Shown piece by piece: positions 30,014 to 39,416 of a stretch of DNA of 64,000 nucleotides (positions are counted from its first letter, which is position 1; each line of letters opens with the position of its first letter). The notes beneath the pieces are model-generated. The model was not told where the DNA came from, made no database searches, and worked only from the letters and a program-made list of their open reading frames with translations. Source of the stretch: Mycobacterium persicum (GTDB taxonomy: Bacteria > Actinomycetota > Actinomycetes > Mycobacteriales > Mycobacteriaceae). The stretch covers positions 62,001 to 126,000 of the forward strand of contig NZ_MVIF01000001.1 of assembly GCF_002086675.1 (NCBI RefSeq), read 5' to 3'. A program made the position numbers and the translations under genes.

Positions 30014-31366
30014 CGCCTCCTGCCTGCCGAGTTCGGGTCCCTGCGGCAGCGCCGCCACTATCGGCCACGGCGCCGGGACCGGCGCCGGCAGCCCGAGGTG
30101 ACGTGCGGCCTCGTCGTCGCGGATCGCGAACCGCACACCCGTGTCGGTGACCAGGTAGCGCCAAACCGTCCGGATTTCCGCGCCGGACAAGCTCCGCGCG
30201 GCCGCGTAGGCGCTGCGACCCGGCGGTAGGTAGACCGCGTCCAGTGCGGGCCCGCGACCATCGGCTTGCGCCAGCGTTACCGGGGCCGCCGCGGCCGGCA
30301 ACGGCAGGCCGCTGCCGGTCAGGAACGCGAGTTCGGGTCGATCCGACTGCGCCGGCAGCCACGTCACGCACAACGTGGTGGCGCTATCGGCACCAGAGGT
30401 CGCCACCTCATCGGGGAACGTGGACAGCGGCAGGACGTTTGCGATCGGAGCGGAGCGGATCGCATCGGGTGCCGCGGCGACGACGTGAATGTTGCCTTGC
30501 GAGTCGCTGAACCGCAGCAGGTCCGCGGCGACCCGGCCGATCCGTTGGACACCGGTTTTCAGCACCACGTAAAACTCCTCGTTCACGTCGCGTGTGAGGC
30601 TCAGCACAGTGCCGACGGGAAACCCGGCCGTGGTCGGCTCGCCCGCGTGGCTGATCGGCGGAGCGCTGATCGGCGGGACCTCCGGCACGGCGCTGAGCAA
30701 AGACTGCGAGACGACCCGCGGAGTCCGGCCCTCCAGCCGCAGCGCCCGCAGCACCGCGGAATCGGCAAGATCCACCACGGCACGGCGTCCGTGGTACAGC
30801 AGATACGCCGGTGCACCGGACCCGACGGTGACCAGGAGTGTCTGCTCGGGGGCCAGCCGGCGAACCGACGTCTCGGAAACAGGACCGACCAGCACCGTGG
30901 TTGCCGCTCCCCGATCGGCGTCGCAGACGGTCCACCGCGACTCGGCGGCGGCCAGCGACGGCCCGATCAGCTGCGGCGCTCCCGGAATGCCCAGCAGCGG
31001 ACCGCGTTTGGTGTGACGCAGGTCAGCCTCACGCACCCGCCGGGGATTGGCGTCCGATGCTGCGATCAATCGCGCCGAGGCCAAGTTCAGCACCGGATGC
31101 CAGGTATCGCCCACTCGCACGTACAGCGCCCCGGTGTCGCGGCCCATCACGATGTGCGCGTCACCGAGGCCCGGCTGCGGCTGCGCCAGCGCGCCGATCG
31201 CGCAGGCGGCCGCCGCGACGGTCGCCAGTACGCAGCCGACCGCCAGCGCCAGCGTGGGGGCCCGCAGTCCCCGATCACCATCCCGATGCAGCAACACACA
31301 CTCGAGGCGTCGGAGCAGAAAACGGTAGGCATTGACGTGCCGCCCTGCACTCGATTGGCCGGACAT
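29975..31366 (-). CDS. eccB4: ESX-4 core component EccB4
   Basis: Single-pass core-complex protein (463 aa): a short cytoplasmic N-terminus (HVNAYRFLLRRLECVLLHRD, typical of EccB), one membrane segment (about 36-61), then a large periplasmic domain with repeat-like folds. ATG start, divergent from cut3 across 120 bp. With eccC4, eccD4 and mycP4 it completes the ESX-4 core. EccE is absent, as expected for ESX-4. Confidence 0.94.
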   Translation of the reverse strand: MSGQSSAGRHVNAYRFLLRRLECVLLHRDGDRGLRAPTLALAVGCVLATVAAAACAIGALAQPQPGLGDAHIVMGRDTGALYVRVGDTWHPVLNLASARLIAASDANPRRVREADLRHTKRGPLLGIPGAPQLIGPSLAAAESRWTVCDADRGAATTVLVGPVSETSVRRLAPEQTLLVTVGSGAPAYLLYHGRRAVVDLADSAVLRALRLEGRTPRVVSQSLLSAVPEVPPISAPPISHAGEPTTAGFPVGTVLSLTRDVNEEFYVVLKTGVQRIGRVAADLLRFSDSQGNIHVVAAAPDAIRSAPIANVLPLSTFPDEVATSGADSATTLCVTWLPAQSDRPELAFLTGSGLPLPAAAAPVTLAQADGRGPALDAVYLPPGRSAYAAARSLSGAEIRTVWRYLVTDTGVRFAIRDDEAARHLGLPAPVPAPWPIVAALPQGPELGRQEASVAHDTVSARPS

Positions 31367-31486
31367 TTAATCCCCACCGTCCATGCCCAGACAGTAGGCC
31401 TTGAGCAGGAGCTTCTTCAGTCACTCATCCACAGACCGGAAATTGTCGCAGGTTTTGTAGCGGTCGGCAGCGGGTAAAATCTCGGC

Positions 31487-32290
31487 GTGAACACGCACCC
31501 CATGGGCCTGTTGGCCGGCGCTTTTGTCGCCGCCGCCGGCATGGTTCTCGCCCCGTCCACCGTTTCGTCCGCGATCCCGTCGGCCGCCGCCACCGACTGC
31601 CCGGACGCGGAGGTCATTTTCGCCCGCGGTACCAGCGAACCTCCCGGCATCGGCCGGGTCGGCGAAGCATTCGTCGACTCACTGCGCCAGCAAACCGGCA
31701 AGAACATCGGCGTGTACGCCGTGAACTATGCCGCCAGCCGCCTTCAACTGCATACCGGTGACGGCGCCAACGACGCCATCGCACACATCAAATCCATGGC
31801 CTCGTCATGCCCGAACACCAAGCTGGTTCTCGGTGGCTACTCCCAGGGCGCCGACGTGATCGACATCGTGGCGGGAGTTCCGTTGGCGGGCATCAGTTTC
31901 GGCAGCCCGCTTCCCGCCGAATACGCCGACAACATCGCGGCGGTCGCCGTCTTCGGCAACGTGGCCGACCGCTCCGGCGGGTCGTTGACGACCCAGAGCG
32001 CGTTGCTGGGTTCCAAGGCGATCGATCTGTGTAATCCCGGCGACCCGATTTGTCATGCGGGCCCGGGCAATGAGTGGAGCGACCACACCGACGGCTACGT
32101 CCCCACCTACACCACCCAGGCGGCGAGCTTTGTGGCGGCCAAGCTCGCGGCCTCCTCTACGCCACCGGTACTGCAGTTGCCCGGCCCGGTCCCGCCGGCG
32201 CCCGGACCGGCTCCACAGGCGCCCGGACCGGCGGACGGGGTACCCGGATCGGTGGTGGGAGCGCCCGGGTCGGTGGTGCAGGTTCACTGA
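31487..32290 (+). CDS. cut3: secreted cutinase Cut3
   Basis: Cutinase/lipase-type serine esterase (267 aa) with an N-terminal signal peptide (cleavage near residue 35). Triad: Ser119 (GGYSQG), Asp186 (CNPGDPIC), His200 (SDHTDGYVP). Cysteines 38/109 and 182/189 are placed for the family disulfides. The C-terminal ~50 residues are a Pro/Gly repeat ([12 protein letters not shown]...) absent from Cut4. GTG start. It corresponds to Rv3451. Confidence 0.93.
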   Translation: MNTHPMGLLAGAFVAAAGMVLAPSTVSSAIPSAAATDCPDAEVIFARGTSEPPGIGRVGEAFVDSLRQQTGKNIGVYAVNYAASRLQLHTGDGANDAIAHIKSMASSCPNTKLVLGGYSQGADVIDIVAGVPLAGISFGSPLPAEYADNIAAVAVFGNVADRSGGSLTTQSALLGSKAIDLCNPGDPICHAGPGNEWSDHTDGYVPTYTTQAASFVAAKLAASSTPPVLQLPGPVPPAPGPAPQAPGPADGVPGSVVGAPGSVVQVH

Positions 32291-32330
32291 CGCCAGCAAC
32301 GCATGTGCAATAAGCCCGTAAGATCGCGTC

Positions 32331-32987
32331 ATGCGGCTTATCCCCACGGGCAGAGCAAGACTCATCAGCCGCCTGGCGGCCGCCGCACTCGCGGCGGGCG
32401 CGTTGTCACTTGCCTGGCCACTGCCACCCAGGGCCTCCGCGTCCTGCCCGGACGTCGAAGTCGTGTTCGCCCGGGGAACCGGCGAGCCACCCGGGCTCGG
32501 CCGGGTGGGCAACGCCATGCTCGCCTCACTGCGCCAGCGGACCGGCCGGAACATCGGAGCATACGGAGTGAATTACCCCGCCAATAAGGACTTCTTGGCG
32601 GCCGCGGACGGTGCCAACGACGCCAGCGACCATGTGCAGCAGATGGCGAACGCGTGCCCGAACACCAAACTGGTGCTCGGCGGGTACTCCCAGGGCGCGG
32701 CGGTCATCGACATCGTCACCGCCGCTCCACTGGCCGCCTTGGGCTTCACTCAGCCACTACCGGCCGAAGCGGCAGATCACGTCGCCGCGGTCACCCTCTT
32801 CGGTAACCCGTCCGGCCGCGCGGGCGGGCTCATGAATGCCCTGAGCCCGCATTTCGAGGGCAAAATCCTCAACCTGTGCAACCAGGGCGACCCAATCTGC
32901 TCCGACGGCAACCAGTGGAAGGCCCACACCGGCTACGTGCCGGGACTGACCAACCAAGCCGCCAATTTCGTCGTGGGCAAGATCTGA
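32331..32987 (+). CDS. cut4: secreted cutinase Cut4
   Basis: A second cutinase (218 aa), 40 bp downstream of cut3 and clearly a tandem paralogue. Signal peptide to about residue 37; triad Ser120 (GGYSQG), Asp187 (CNQGDPIC), His199 (KAHTGYVP). It lacks the Pro-rich tail. ATG start. It corresponds to Rv3452. Confidence 0.93.
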   Translation: MRLIPTGRARLISRLAAAALAAGALSLAWPLPPRASASCPDVEVVFARGTGEPPGLGRVGNAMLASLRQRTGRNIGAYGVNYPANKDFLAAADGANDASDHVQQMANACPNTKLVLGGYSQGAAVIDIVTAAPLAALGFTQPLPAEAADHVAAVTLFGNPSGRAGGLMNALSPHFEGKILNLCNQGDPICSDGNQWKAHTGYVPGLTNQAANFVVGKI

Positions 32988-33253
32988 CGCGGCGGCCGGG
33001 TCACCGACCGCGACCGCCGGGCGGTCCGGCTGACCTTGTGAGGCAACTGAGCAACCGCTTGGGTATCGCTGTGCCGGAGCGCTTTCAGCTGGCACGCGGT
33101 CGAAACCCGGGGTTACGATCACGCCGGACCGCAACGACGTTCACCGAACGCGTAGCCGCACGAGTTCACTTGCACACTTTCCACGAAGGCAAGTGCGTGG
33201 GCACACCATGGAATCTGATTGCCATCGACCGGCGAATGCGCTGAGGAGAGTTG

Positions 33254-34930
33254 ATGTCGGGCACCGATATAGACGTCAAGCCAACGGCGCCAAGCGACTT
33301 CGATCACATCACGACCACCGGCGAGACGCTTGAAGATTACCCGCTGCGCTTCGCCCCGCGCGGCTACCGACGGTGGTCCCCGGCGGTGGTGGGGATCTCG
33401 GCCCTCGGGGGAATCGCCTACCTGGCCGACTTCGCGATCGGCGCCAATGTCGGCATCACCTGGGGTACCGCGAACGCCCTCTGGGGCATAGGAATTTTCG
33501 CCGTCGTGGTCTTCGCCACCGGGCTGCCGCTGGCGTACTACGCGGCGCGCTACAACATCGATTTGGATCTGATCACCCGCGGTAGCGGTTTCGGCTACTA
33601 CGGGTCGGTGGTCACCAACGTGATCTTCGCCACCTTCACGTTCATCTTCTTTGCGCTCGAGGGCTCGATCATGGCGCAAGGCCTCAATCTGGGCCTGCAG
33701 GTACCGCTTTGGCTGGGTTACGCCTGCTCGACGCTGCTGATTTTCCCGCTGGTAATGTATGGGATGAAAGTCCTTTCGCAGCTGCAACTTTGGACCACTC
33801 CGCTATGGCTGCTGCTGATGGTGGCCCCGTTCGGCTACCTGGTCGTCAGCCACCCGGAATCCATCGGAGAGTTCTTCTCCTACGCCGGCAAGCACGGTGG
33901 CGGCGGCGTCACCATCGGCTCGGTCCTGTTGGCGGCAGGCGTATGCCTATCGCTGATCGCCCAGATCGCCGAACAGATCGACTACCTGCGCTTCATGCCG
34001 CCACGGACGCCGGCGAATGCCCGCAGCTGGTGGACCTGGACGCTGCTGGCCGGGCCCGGCTGGGTGGTCTTCGGTGCGCTCAAGCAGATCATCGGGTTGT
34101 TCCTGGCGGTGTATCTGATCTGCCACATCGCCGGGGCCACGGCGATCGCCAATCTTCCGGTGCACCAATTCATGCAGATTTACCGCAATGTGATGCCGGG
34201 CTGGCTGGCGCTGACGCTCGCCGTGATCCTGGTGGTCCTCAGTCAGGTCAAGATCAACGTAACCAACGCCTATTCAGGCTCGCTGGCATGGACCAATTCG
34301 TTTACCCGCGTCACCAAGCATTACCCCGGCCGCATCGTGTTTCTCGCCGTCAATCTCGCAATCGCGTTAATCCTGATGGAAGCCAACATGTTCGACTTCC
34401 TGAACACGATCCTCGGGTTCTACGCCAACTGCGGCATGGCATGGGTGGTGACGGTGGCTTCCGACATCGTCGTCAACAAGTACCTGCTGCGCCTGTCGCC
34501 GAAGACCCCGGAATTTCGCCGCGGCATGTTGTATGCCATCAACCCGGTCGGCTTCGGCTCCCTGCTGTTGGCCGCAGGGCTCTCGATCGTCGCGTTCTTC
34601 GGCGGCCTCGGCGAGACCCTGCGGCCCTATTCACCCCTGGTCGCAATCGTTATCGCGGTGGTGATGCCACCGGTCCTGGCGATCGCCACTCGCGGCCGGT
34701 ACTACCTTCGGCGCACCCACGACGGCATCGACCTGCCGATGTACGACGAACACGGCAACCCCTCGGCCGAGCAACTGAACTGTCATGTCTGCCGTCATGA
34801 TTTCGAGCGGCCCGACATGCTGGCCTGTCATACACACACCGCCCACGTCTGCTCGTTGTGCGTCTCCACCGACAAGCGAGCCGAGCATATCCTTGCACGG
34901 GTAATCCCAGCGTCGACATCGAACGCCTAG
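33254..34930 (+). CDS. NCS1-family permease with C-terminal Cys/His cluster
   Basis: A 558-aa transporter with about 12 membrane segments and the NCS1 layout (purine, pyrimidine, allantoin or hydantoin permeases). After the last membrane segment (about residue 480) a soluble tail holds CHVCRHDFERPDMLAC and HTHTAHVCSLC, a pattern able to bind zinc. I chose the ATG at 33254, with GAGGAGAG 4-5 nt upstream (33243-33249); the TTG at 33251 is too close to that site. Not part of the H37Rv order here, where other membrane genes follow cut4. Substrate unknown. Confidence 0.85.
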   Translation: MSGTDIDVKPTAPSDFDHITTTGETLEDYPLRFAPRGYRRWSPAVVGISALGGIAYLADFAIGANVGITWGTANALWGIGIFAVVVFATGLPLAYYAARYNIDLDLITRGSGFGYYGSVVTNVIFATFTFIFFALEGSIMAQGLNLGLQVPLWLGYACSTLLIFPLVMYGMKVLSQLQLWTTPLWLLLMVAPFGYLVVSHPESIGEFFSYAGKHGGGGVTIGSVLLAAGVCLSLIAQIAEQIDYLRFMPPRTPANARSWWTWTLLAGPGWVVFGALKQIIGLFLAVYLICHIAGATAIANLPVHQFMQIYRNVMPGWLALTLAVILVVLSQVKINVTNAYSGSLAWTNSFTRVTKHYPGRIVFLAVNLAIALILMEANMFDFLNTILGFYANCGMAWVVTVASDIVVNKYLLRLSPKTPEFRRGMLYAINPVGFGSLLLAAGLSIVAFFGGLGETLRPYSPLVAIVIAVVMPPVLAIATRGRYYLRRTHDGIDLPMYDEHGNPSAEQLNCHVCRHDFERPDMLACHTHTAHVCSLCVSTDKRAEHILARVIPASTSNA

Positions 34931-35008
34931 ATGCTCAGAATGTGACGAGCCGCTTCACAGAATACGCGTAAGGCGTGTGGAATTCCGATTCGATGAGCGG
35001 ATTACTCG

Positions 35009-35296
35009 TTAACCTCCGCCGCCAGCAGCCGGCGGAGGCGGCGCGTCATCCGGATCGTCGTATATTGGCGGTTGGTCCTGAAGGCCCGGGAAGTAGCGAT
35101 TGTCGTCATGGCAGTCATTCGGGTCCCAATTTGGTCCCCAACTCGGGTCAAATGGCTGGCCCGGACACCAGAAATAAGTTGGCATCAGCGAGGGCTGCGC
35201 TATAGCGTTCGCTTCCCAGGCGAATTCTGTCGAACACAACGCGGCGGTCGCGGCGAGCGTCGCCGACAAAGATGCACGGTAAACCAACCTGAACAT
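35009..35296 (-). CDS. small secreted Trp/Cys protein
   Basis: 95 aa, with a hydrophobic N-terminus that looks like a signal peptide (cleavage near ANAIAQP, residue 34). The mature part is short, acidic and aromatic: FWCPGQPFDPSWGPNWDPNDCHDD has two cysteines and four tryptophans, then a Pro/Gly tail. I recognise this pattern as a family of small secreted mycobacterial proteins of unknown role. ATG start with GAGGTGG about 5 nt upstream. It faces the permease gene (converging stops about 78 bp apart). Confidence 0.72.
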   Translation of the reverse strand: MFRLVYRASLSATLAATAALCSTEFAWEANAIAQPSLMPTYFWCPGQPFDPSWGPNWDPNDCHDDNRYFPGLQDQPPIYDDPDDAPPPPAAGGGG

Positions 35297-36477
35297 GTTC
35301 CACCTCAGCGCTAATACTCGGTCTCAACGGAAATACAAGTCACATGGCGCGCGTCCCCGGCTGCAGGGTTGCCATTTCCTCACATTAGTGCTCGTGCACG
35401 TACAGCGCAGCCTAGGTCATCTGCGCGCTCTTGCATACCCCTGAGCGCTTGCACCTGAAGTGCCGGCAAGATTACCAATAACTTAAAGTTATAACGCCAT
35501 TCGAAATTTGTATCGCCCGACTTCCTTTATCGCGGTTATAGTCAGGTCGAACGGAAGCGTCGCTTGGCCGAGGCGACACGGCCGAGCGGCCCGACGACAG
35601 CAACCTCCTCAGCCCGCTGACGCTCGTCGATAACCGCGCGTTCGCGTGATCGGCGCCGAGCGATTGACTAAACCGTCGACGTATGCAACTATTACCAATA
35701 CTGATGTATGGGTTCTTAGTATATACGTATAGTATGCCAGAACCCTGCAGCCAAGGCCCGATGACGTGTCCTAAATCCGTGATCGAACGCAAGGGGCGTT
35801 GGTGACGCTGTCGGTATTTTTCGCAGGCTCAGCCAGCACGACCCTGGCGATTGGCCCTGCTGACCGCGCTTCGGCGCGGATGATGCAGTCGGCTCGACTT
35901 CTCGCCGCTCGTGGCGCCGACCTTTGGTCGCGCGTCGTAGCTGGGTGTCGCCGGCTAGCTCGAATGGGACCCTTGGGCAGTGCGAGCGGTGAGCAAAGTT
36001 GCCCTGCCAATACGTAAGCGGACAGAAAGGAATGATCAGCAGCCCGCCCTTACCATTCGACATGGCAGCGCTCCGGCCGTCCAGCGACTCGCCGAGGCAT
36101 GGCGTTAACGTCTCGCGCAGTGTCGTGGTTGACCGCGACAGTATCAATACCGTCCACCTTCTCAAACAACTATGAATATCTCCGGGTCGGTGGTGATGAA
36201 TACGATTGAACTCAACATCGGTCCGGCTGATGTTCAGGCAAGTCGTGAAAGCTGTAGGTGCCGGTTGAGAGCGCTCGTCGGCAAGCCTCTTCTGGCAACG
36301 CGGAGATCGTTTCCGGATGCCTGATTGTCGATTACACGACCAATCAGAGTCGCCACAGCATCCGAACGAGCCGGTCGGTTATCAATGTTTCCGATTGCTT
36401 CGGCAAGGTGGCTGGATGCAACCGTCCACCAGAGAGCAATAAGCATAGACCGTAAACAATAGGAGGAAATATTCCCA
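35297..36477. other. AT-rich intergenic stretch without a confident gene
   Basis: About 1.2 kb in which I can support no gene. 35460-35740 is clearly AT-richer than the surroundings and includes a 15-bp palindrome (35478-35492), a TATACGTATA palindrome (35722-35731) and two copies of ATTACCAATA (35471-35480, 35691-35700). Short open frames on both strands (for example 35472-35792 minus and 35799-36017 plus) have no ribosome site or motif. A 50-codon frame from the ATG at 36172 is equally unsupported. A strong AGGAGG at 36461-36466 serves the next small frame. Confidence 0.6.
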
Positions 36478-36481
36478 GTGC

Positions 36482-36751
36482 ATGCCGGTGCAAAATCAAC
36501 CAGCTACGGATCCGAAGTCTACCAATGGCAGCAGCGGGACGGTATGGCATAACCATTCCCGACGTGCTCGGGACAGTCAGATGACTTCCGACGCCTACAG
36601 CAGTGTCGTGTCCGGGCTGCCCCTACTAGCTCCGGTGGTGCCGACGCCTGTCGACGCGTTCGCGGCGGCCCAGGCAAACGACCCAAGCAGCGATATCGCG
36701 TTGGGCCTGACACGGCCTACTTCCGATCGGCTGGTGGCTTGCCGATGCTGA
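36482..36751 (+). CDS. small unknown ORF overlapping a PPE start
   Basis: An 89-residue open frame (ATG 36482, internal ATG 36581) ending 7-13 bp inside the PPE gene. AGGAGGAAA at 36461-36469 is an excellent ribosome site, but it is 15 nt from this ATG and 11 nt from a GTG at 36478 that opens a different 24-codon frame. No domain is recognisable. It may couple translation to the PPE gene, which has no ribosome site of its own, or it may be a degraded gene. Low certainty. Confidence 0.35.
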   Translation: MPVQNQPATDPKSTNGSSGTVWHNHSRRARDSQMTSDAYSSVVSGLPLLAPVVPTPVDAFAAAQANDPSSDIALGLTRPTSDRLVACRC

Positions 36752-37965
36752 CTGCGCCTCACCCTCGATGGGTATGTGATTTCGGGGTCCTGCCCCCCGA
36801 GATCAATTCAGGACGCATGTATTGCGGCCCCGGATCCGGGCCGTTGATCGCGGCCGCCGCTGCCTGGGACGAGCTGGCTGCCGAGCTTGCCGTGGCCGCC
36901 ACAAGCTACGACTCGGTAATTTCGGAGCTCAGTAGCAAGTGGGTGGGGCCCACGTCGGCAGCCATGCTCGCGGCGATCACGCCCTATGTCGGCTGGTTGC
37001 GGGCTACCGCTGGGCTAGCCGAGATGACAGCGACCAATGCCCGCGCGGCGATCGCCGCGTTCGAAACCGCACACGCTATGACGGTGCCTCCACCGTTGAT
37101 CGCGGCGAATCGGACCTTGTTGCTGGCATTGATCGCAACGAATTTCTTCGGGCAAAACACTCCGGCTATCGCGACCACCGAGATCCTCTACGCCGAGATG
37201 TGGGCTCAAGATGCCGCCGCCATGAACGAATATGCGAGTAGTTCGGCAGCTGTCTCGACCCTGACCCCGTTCACGGCGCCGCCGGATACCAGCAACCCGC
37301 CCGGACTTGCCGCGCAGGCGGCCGCGACCGAAAGAGCGGCGACGACAGCAGCAGGCGTGTCGAAATCGATTGTCTCATCGGTGACTCACCCGATGAGCTT
37401 TGCCTTGGCGGGACTGCATATGCTGGCGCAACTTTCGTCGACGGCGCCCACCCCGTGGTATTGGGCAGTGTTGACATGGCTCAAGGCGAACTGGCCAGCA
37501 CTGCTCAACGTGTGGATCGCTTGGAGTTTCACCCTGGTCGACATCATGTCCCTGATTTATGACACGCAGGGGTACACCTTGAACATCCTGCAGATAGGGC
37601 AGGCGATGACCTGGGCGCCCCTGGGTGCGGCGGCGGCAGCGGCAGCACCGGCGGCCGGCTTGGGTGCGGCCGCACTCGAGCCCAGCTTGGCCGGCTTGGG
37701 CGCAGGTTCGGTGTCGGCAAGTTTGGGGCAAGCCGAGAAGATTGGACTTTTGTCGACGCCACCAAGTTGGGCCACTGCACCTACCGTGCCCCACGACGTT
37801 TCCGCGACGAGCTCGCGCACCGTATTCCACACTGCACCAACAACAACCAAGCCAGCGAGCCTGCTTCGGGGCATGCCAACGGGCGGCTCTCGACGCGCTT
37901 CGAACTTCACCCAGCGCCGATACGGGTTCCGGCCCAGCGTGTTAAGTCCGCAGGCGATCGGTTAG
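36739..37965 (+). CDS. PPE family protein (SVP-like), unusual N-terminus
   Basis: A 408-aa protein whose PPE domain runs from [19 protein letters not shown] through WVGPTSAAM and [10 protein letters not shown]. The usual Met-Asp-Phe start is replaced by Cys-Asp-Phe, so translation must begin upstream (ATG 36739 or 36745), adding about 11 residues. The central signature is LSTPPSWA instead of a canonical GxxSVPxxW. It ends with the RYGFRP tail shared with the next PPE. PPE proteins are ESX substrates, usually of ESX-5 and usually with a PE partner. No PE gene is seen here. Confidence 0.85.
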   Translation: MPMLTAPHPRWVCDFGVLPPEINSGRMYCGPGSGPLIAAAAAWDELAAELAVAATSYDSVISELSSKWVGPTSAAMLAAITPYVGWLRATAGLAEMTATNARAAIAAFETAHAMTVPPPLIAANRTLLLALIATNFFGQNTPAIATTEILYAEMWAQDAAAMNEYASSSAAVSTLTPFTAPPDTSNPPGLAAQAAATERAATTAAGVSKSIVSSVTHPMSFALAGLHMLAQLSSTAPTPWYWAVLTWLKANWPALLNVWIAWSFTLVDIMSLIYDTQGYTLNILQIGQAMTWAPLGAAAAAAAPAAGLGAAALEPSLAGLGAGSVSASLGQAEKIGLLSTPPSWATAPTVPHDVSATSSRTVFHTAPTTTKPASLLRGMPTGGSRRASNFTQRRYGFRPSVLSPQAIG

Positions 37966-38028
37966 CGCCGTGGGAACGAGCGAACCCATCAAAATTCTTC
38001 AGCCCGAGGGCGATTGAAAGGAAACGGT

Positions 38029-38160
38029 ATGTCACTCATGTCCAGGCAACAACGTGGTCCGCGATCTGCGTTGCCAGCGATGGCCATCCCGCTACGGGAT
38101 AACTGTCCACCGATGAGCCCCCGGAACGCAATCCGCGGCGAGGCACGGAGTTCCCGATGA
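38029..38160 (+). CDS. 43-codon ORF coupled to the second PPE gene
   Basis: An ATG at 38029 has AAAGGAAA 6 nt upstream and opens 43 codons ([16 protein letters not shown]...) ending in TGA at 38158-38160, which overlaps the PPE ATG (38157) as ATGA. Basic, Ser/Arg/Pro-rich, no known domain. Its position mirrors the small frame before the first PPE. It may be a translational leader rather than a functional protein. Confidence 0.4.
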   Translation: MSLMSRQQRGPRSALPAMAIPLRDNCPPMSPRNAIRGEARSSR

Positions 38161-39332
38161 TGGATTTCGGGGCGTTACCGCCGGAACTCAACTCGGGGCG
38201 GCTGTATACCGGCCCGGGATCGGCGCCGATGGTCACTGCCGCGTCAGCGTGGAGCGGCTTGGCCAGTGAGCTCGCTTCGGCCGCGGCCGGCTACGAGAAA
38301 GTGATCATGACGCTGCATGAGGAGTACTGGAGCGGGCCCGCGTCGGCATTGATGACCGAAGCGGTTGCACCTTACGTGGCATGGATGAAAGCCACCGCCA
38401 GTCAAGCCGAACAGGCAGCTGCCCAGGCACGAATGGCGGTTGCTGCCTACGAGACCGCGATATCGTCAGTGGTTCCGCCACCACTGATTGCAGCCAACCG
38501 CGTTCAGCTTGCGACACTGCTTGCCAGGAACGTATTCGGTCAAAACACCGCAGCGATTGCAGCCGTTGAAGCCGAATACGCCCAGATGTGGGCCCAAGAC
38601 GCCGCGGCCATGTACGCCTATGCAGGTTCCTCTGCGAACGCGGCACAAGTGACGATGTTTACCGCGCCACCGCATACCACCAATCCGACCGCAGCGACGA
38701 CACAAGCCGCCGCGGTCGCGCACGCCGCAGCCACGGCAGCAGGTACCGCGGAGGAAACGCTGATGAAGCTGGTTTCCGCGCTGCCGGGGGCGCTTCACGG
38801 ACTCTCATCGCCCATCTCCACGCTTGCCGGGTCAACACCGGCATGGATTGTCTGGCTCACGAACTTCTTGAACCTACTTTGGCCGGTGTACGACATTTGG
38901 TACGACCTGACCGGCTTGCCGTATTTCGGTATCGGTATCGGCAACAGCCTCATCTCGTCGGCAAGAGCGATCGGAGCGATCGGCCCAGACGCCGCCGCGG
39001 CGGCTGCTGGCGCCGTAGCGGAAGCCGGCAAAGAAGCCGTCGGGATACTCGGCAATGGTGGGCAGGTAGCCGCGGGCTTAGGTAATGCGGGATCTATTGG
39101 CAAGCTGTCGGTTCCGGCCGCCTGGCCAGGGGCAGGCACGGAGCTTACCCCGGCGGTGCGTTCGGCGTCCGCACCTTTTGTCAACGACATAGTGGAGACC
39201 GAAGCGGCTTCCTCCGGCGGCGATGTGTTCGGTGGCGTGCCGCTGACCGGCGCAGGCGCAGCTACATCGGCTAGCGGTCCCCGGTACGGCTTTCGTCCGA
39301 AAGTCATGATCCGCCCGACGTGTGCCGGATAA
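38157..39332 (+). CDS. PPE family protein (SVP subfamily)
   Basis: A 391-aa PPE protein (start at 38157 or 38160, [13 protein letters not shown]). It has the two-helix PPE domain with [19 protein letters not shown] and [11 protein letters not shown], then a C-terminal domain with the SVP motif GKLSVPAAW and the RYGFRP ending. It is a tandem relative of the gene 190 bp upstream, sharing the layout and last motif but diverged throughout. Probably secreted and surface-associated; partner unknown. Confidence 0.92.
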   Translation: MMDFGALPPELNSGRLYTGPGSAPMVTAASAWSGLASELASAAAGYEKVIMTLHEEYWSGPASALMTEAVAPYVAWMKATASQAEQAAAQARMAVAAYETAISSVVPPPLIAANRVQLATLLARNVFGQNTAAIAAVEAEYAQMWAQDAAAMYAYAGSSANAAQVTMFTAPPHTTNPTAATTQAAAVAHAAATAAGTAEETLMKLVSALPGALHGLSSPISTLAGSTPAWIVWLTNFLNLLWPVYDIWYDLTGLPYFGIGIGNSLISSARAIGAIGPDAAAAAAGAVAEAGKEAVGILGNGGQVAAGLGNAGSIGKLSVPAAWPGAGTELTPAVRSASAPFVNDIVETEAASSGGDVFGGVPLTGAGAATSASGPRYGFRPKVMIRPTCAG

Positions 39333-39416
39333 GGCTCTCACTCGTTCACACGTACTGCGCGAGCCTAGACACCGCCAGCCGGCATCCTGTTGCTCCGATC
39401 TACGAGGGATCCACCT

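Noticed and set aside
35472-35792. 106-codon minus-strand frame in the AT-rich block
   Set aside because: No ribosome site, no homology that I recognise and composition like the intergenic DNA around it.
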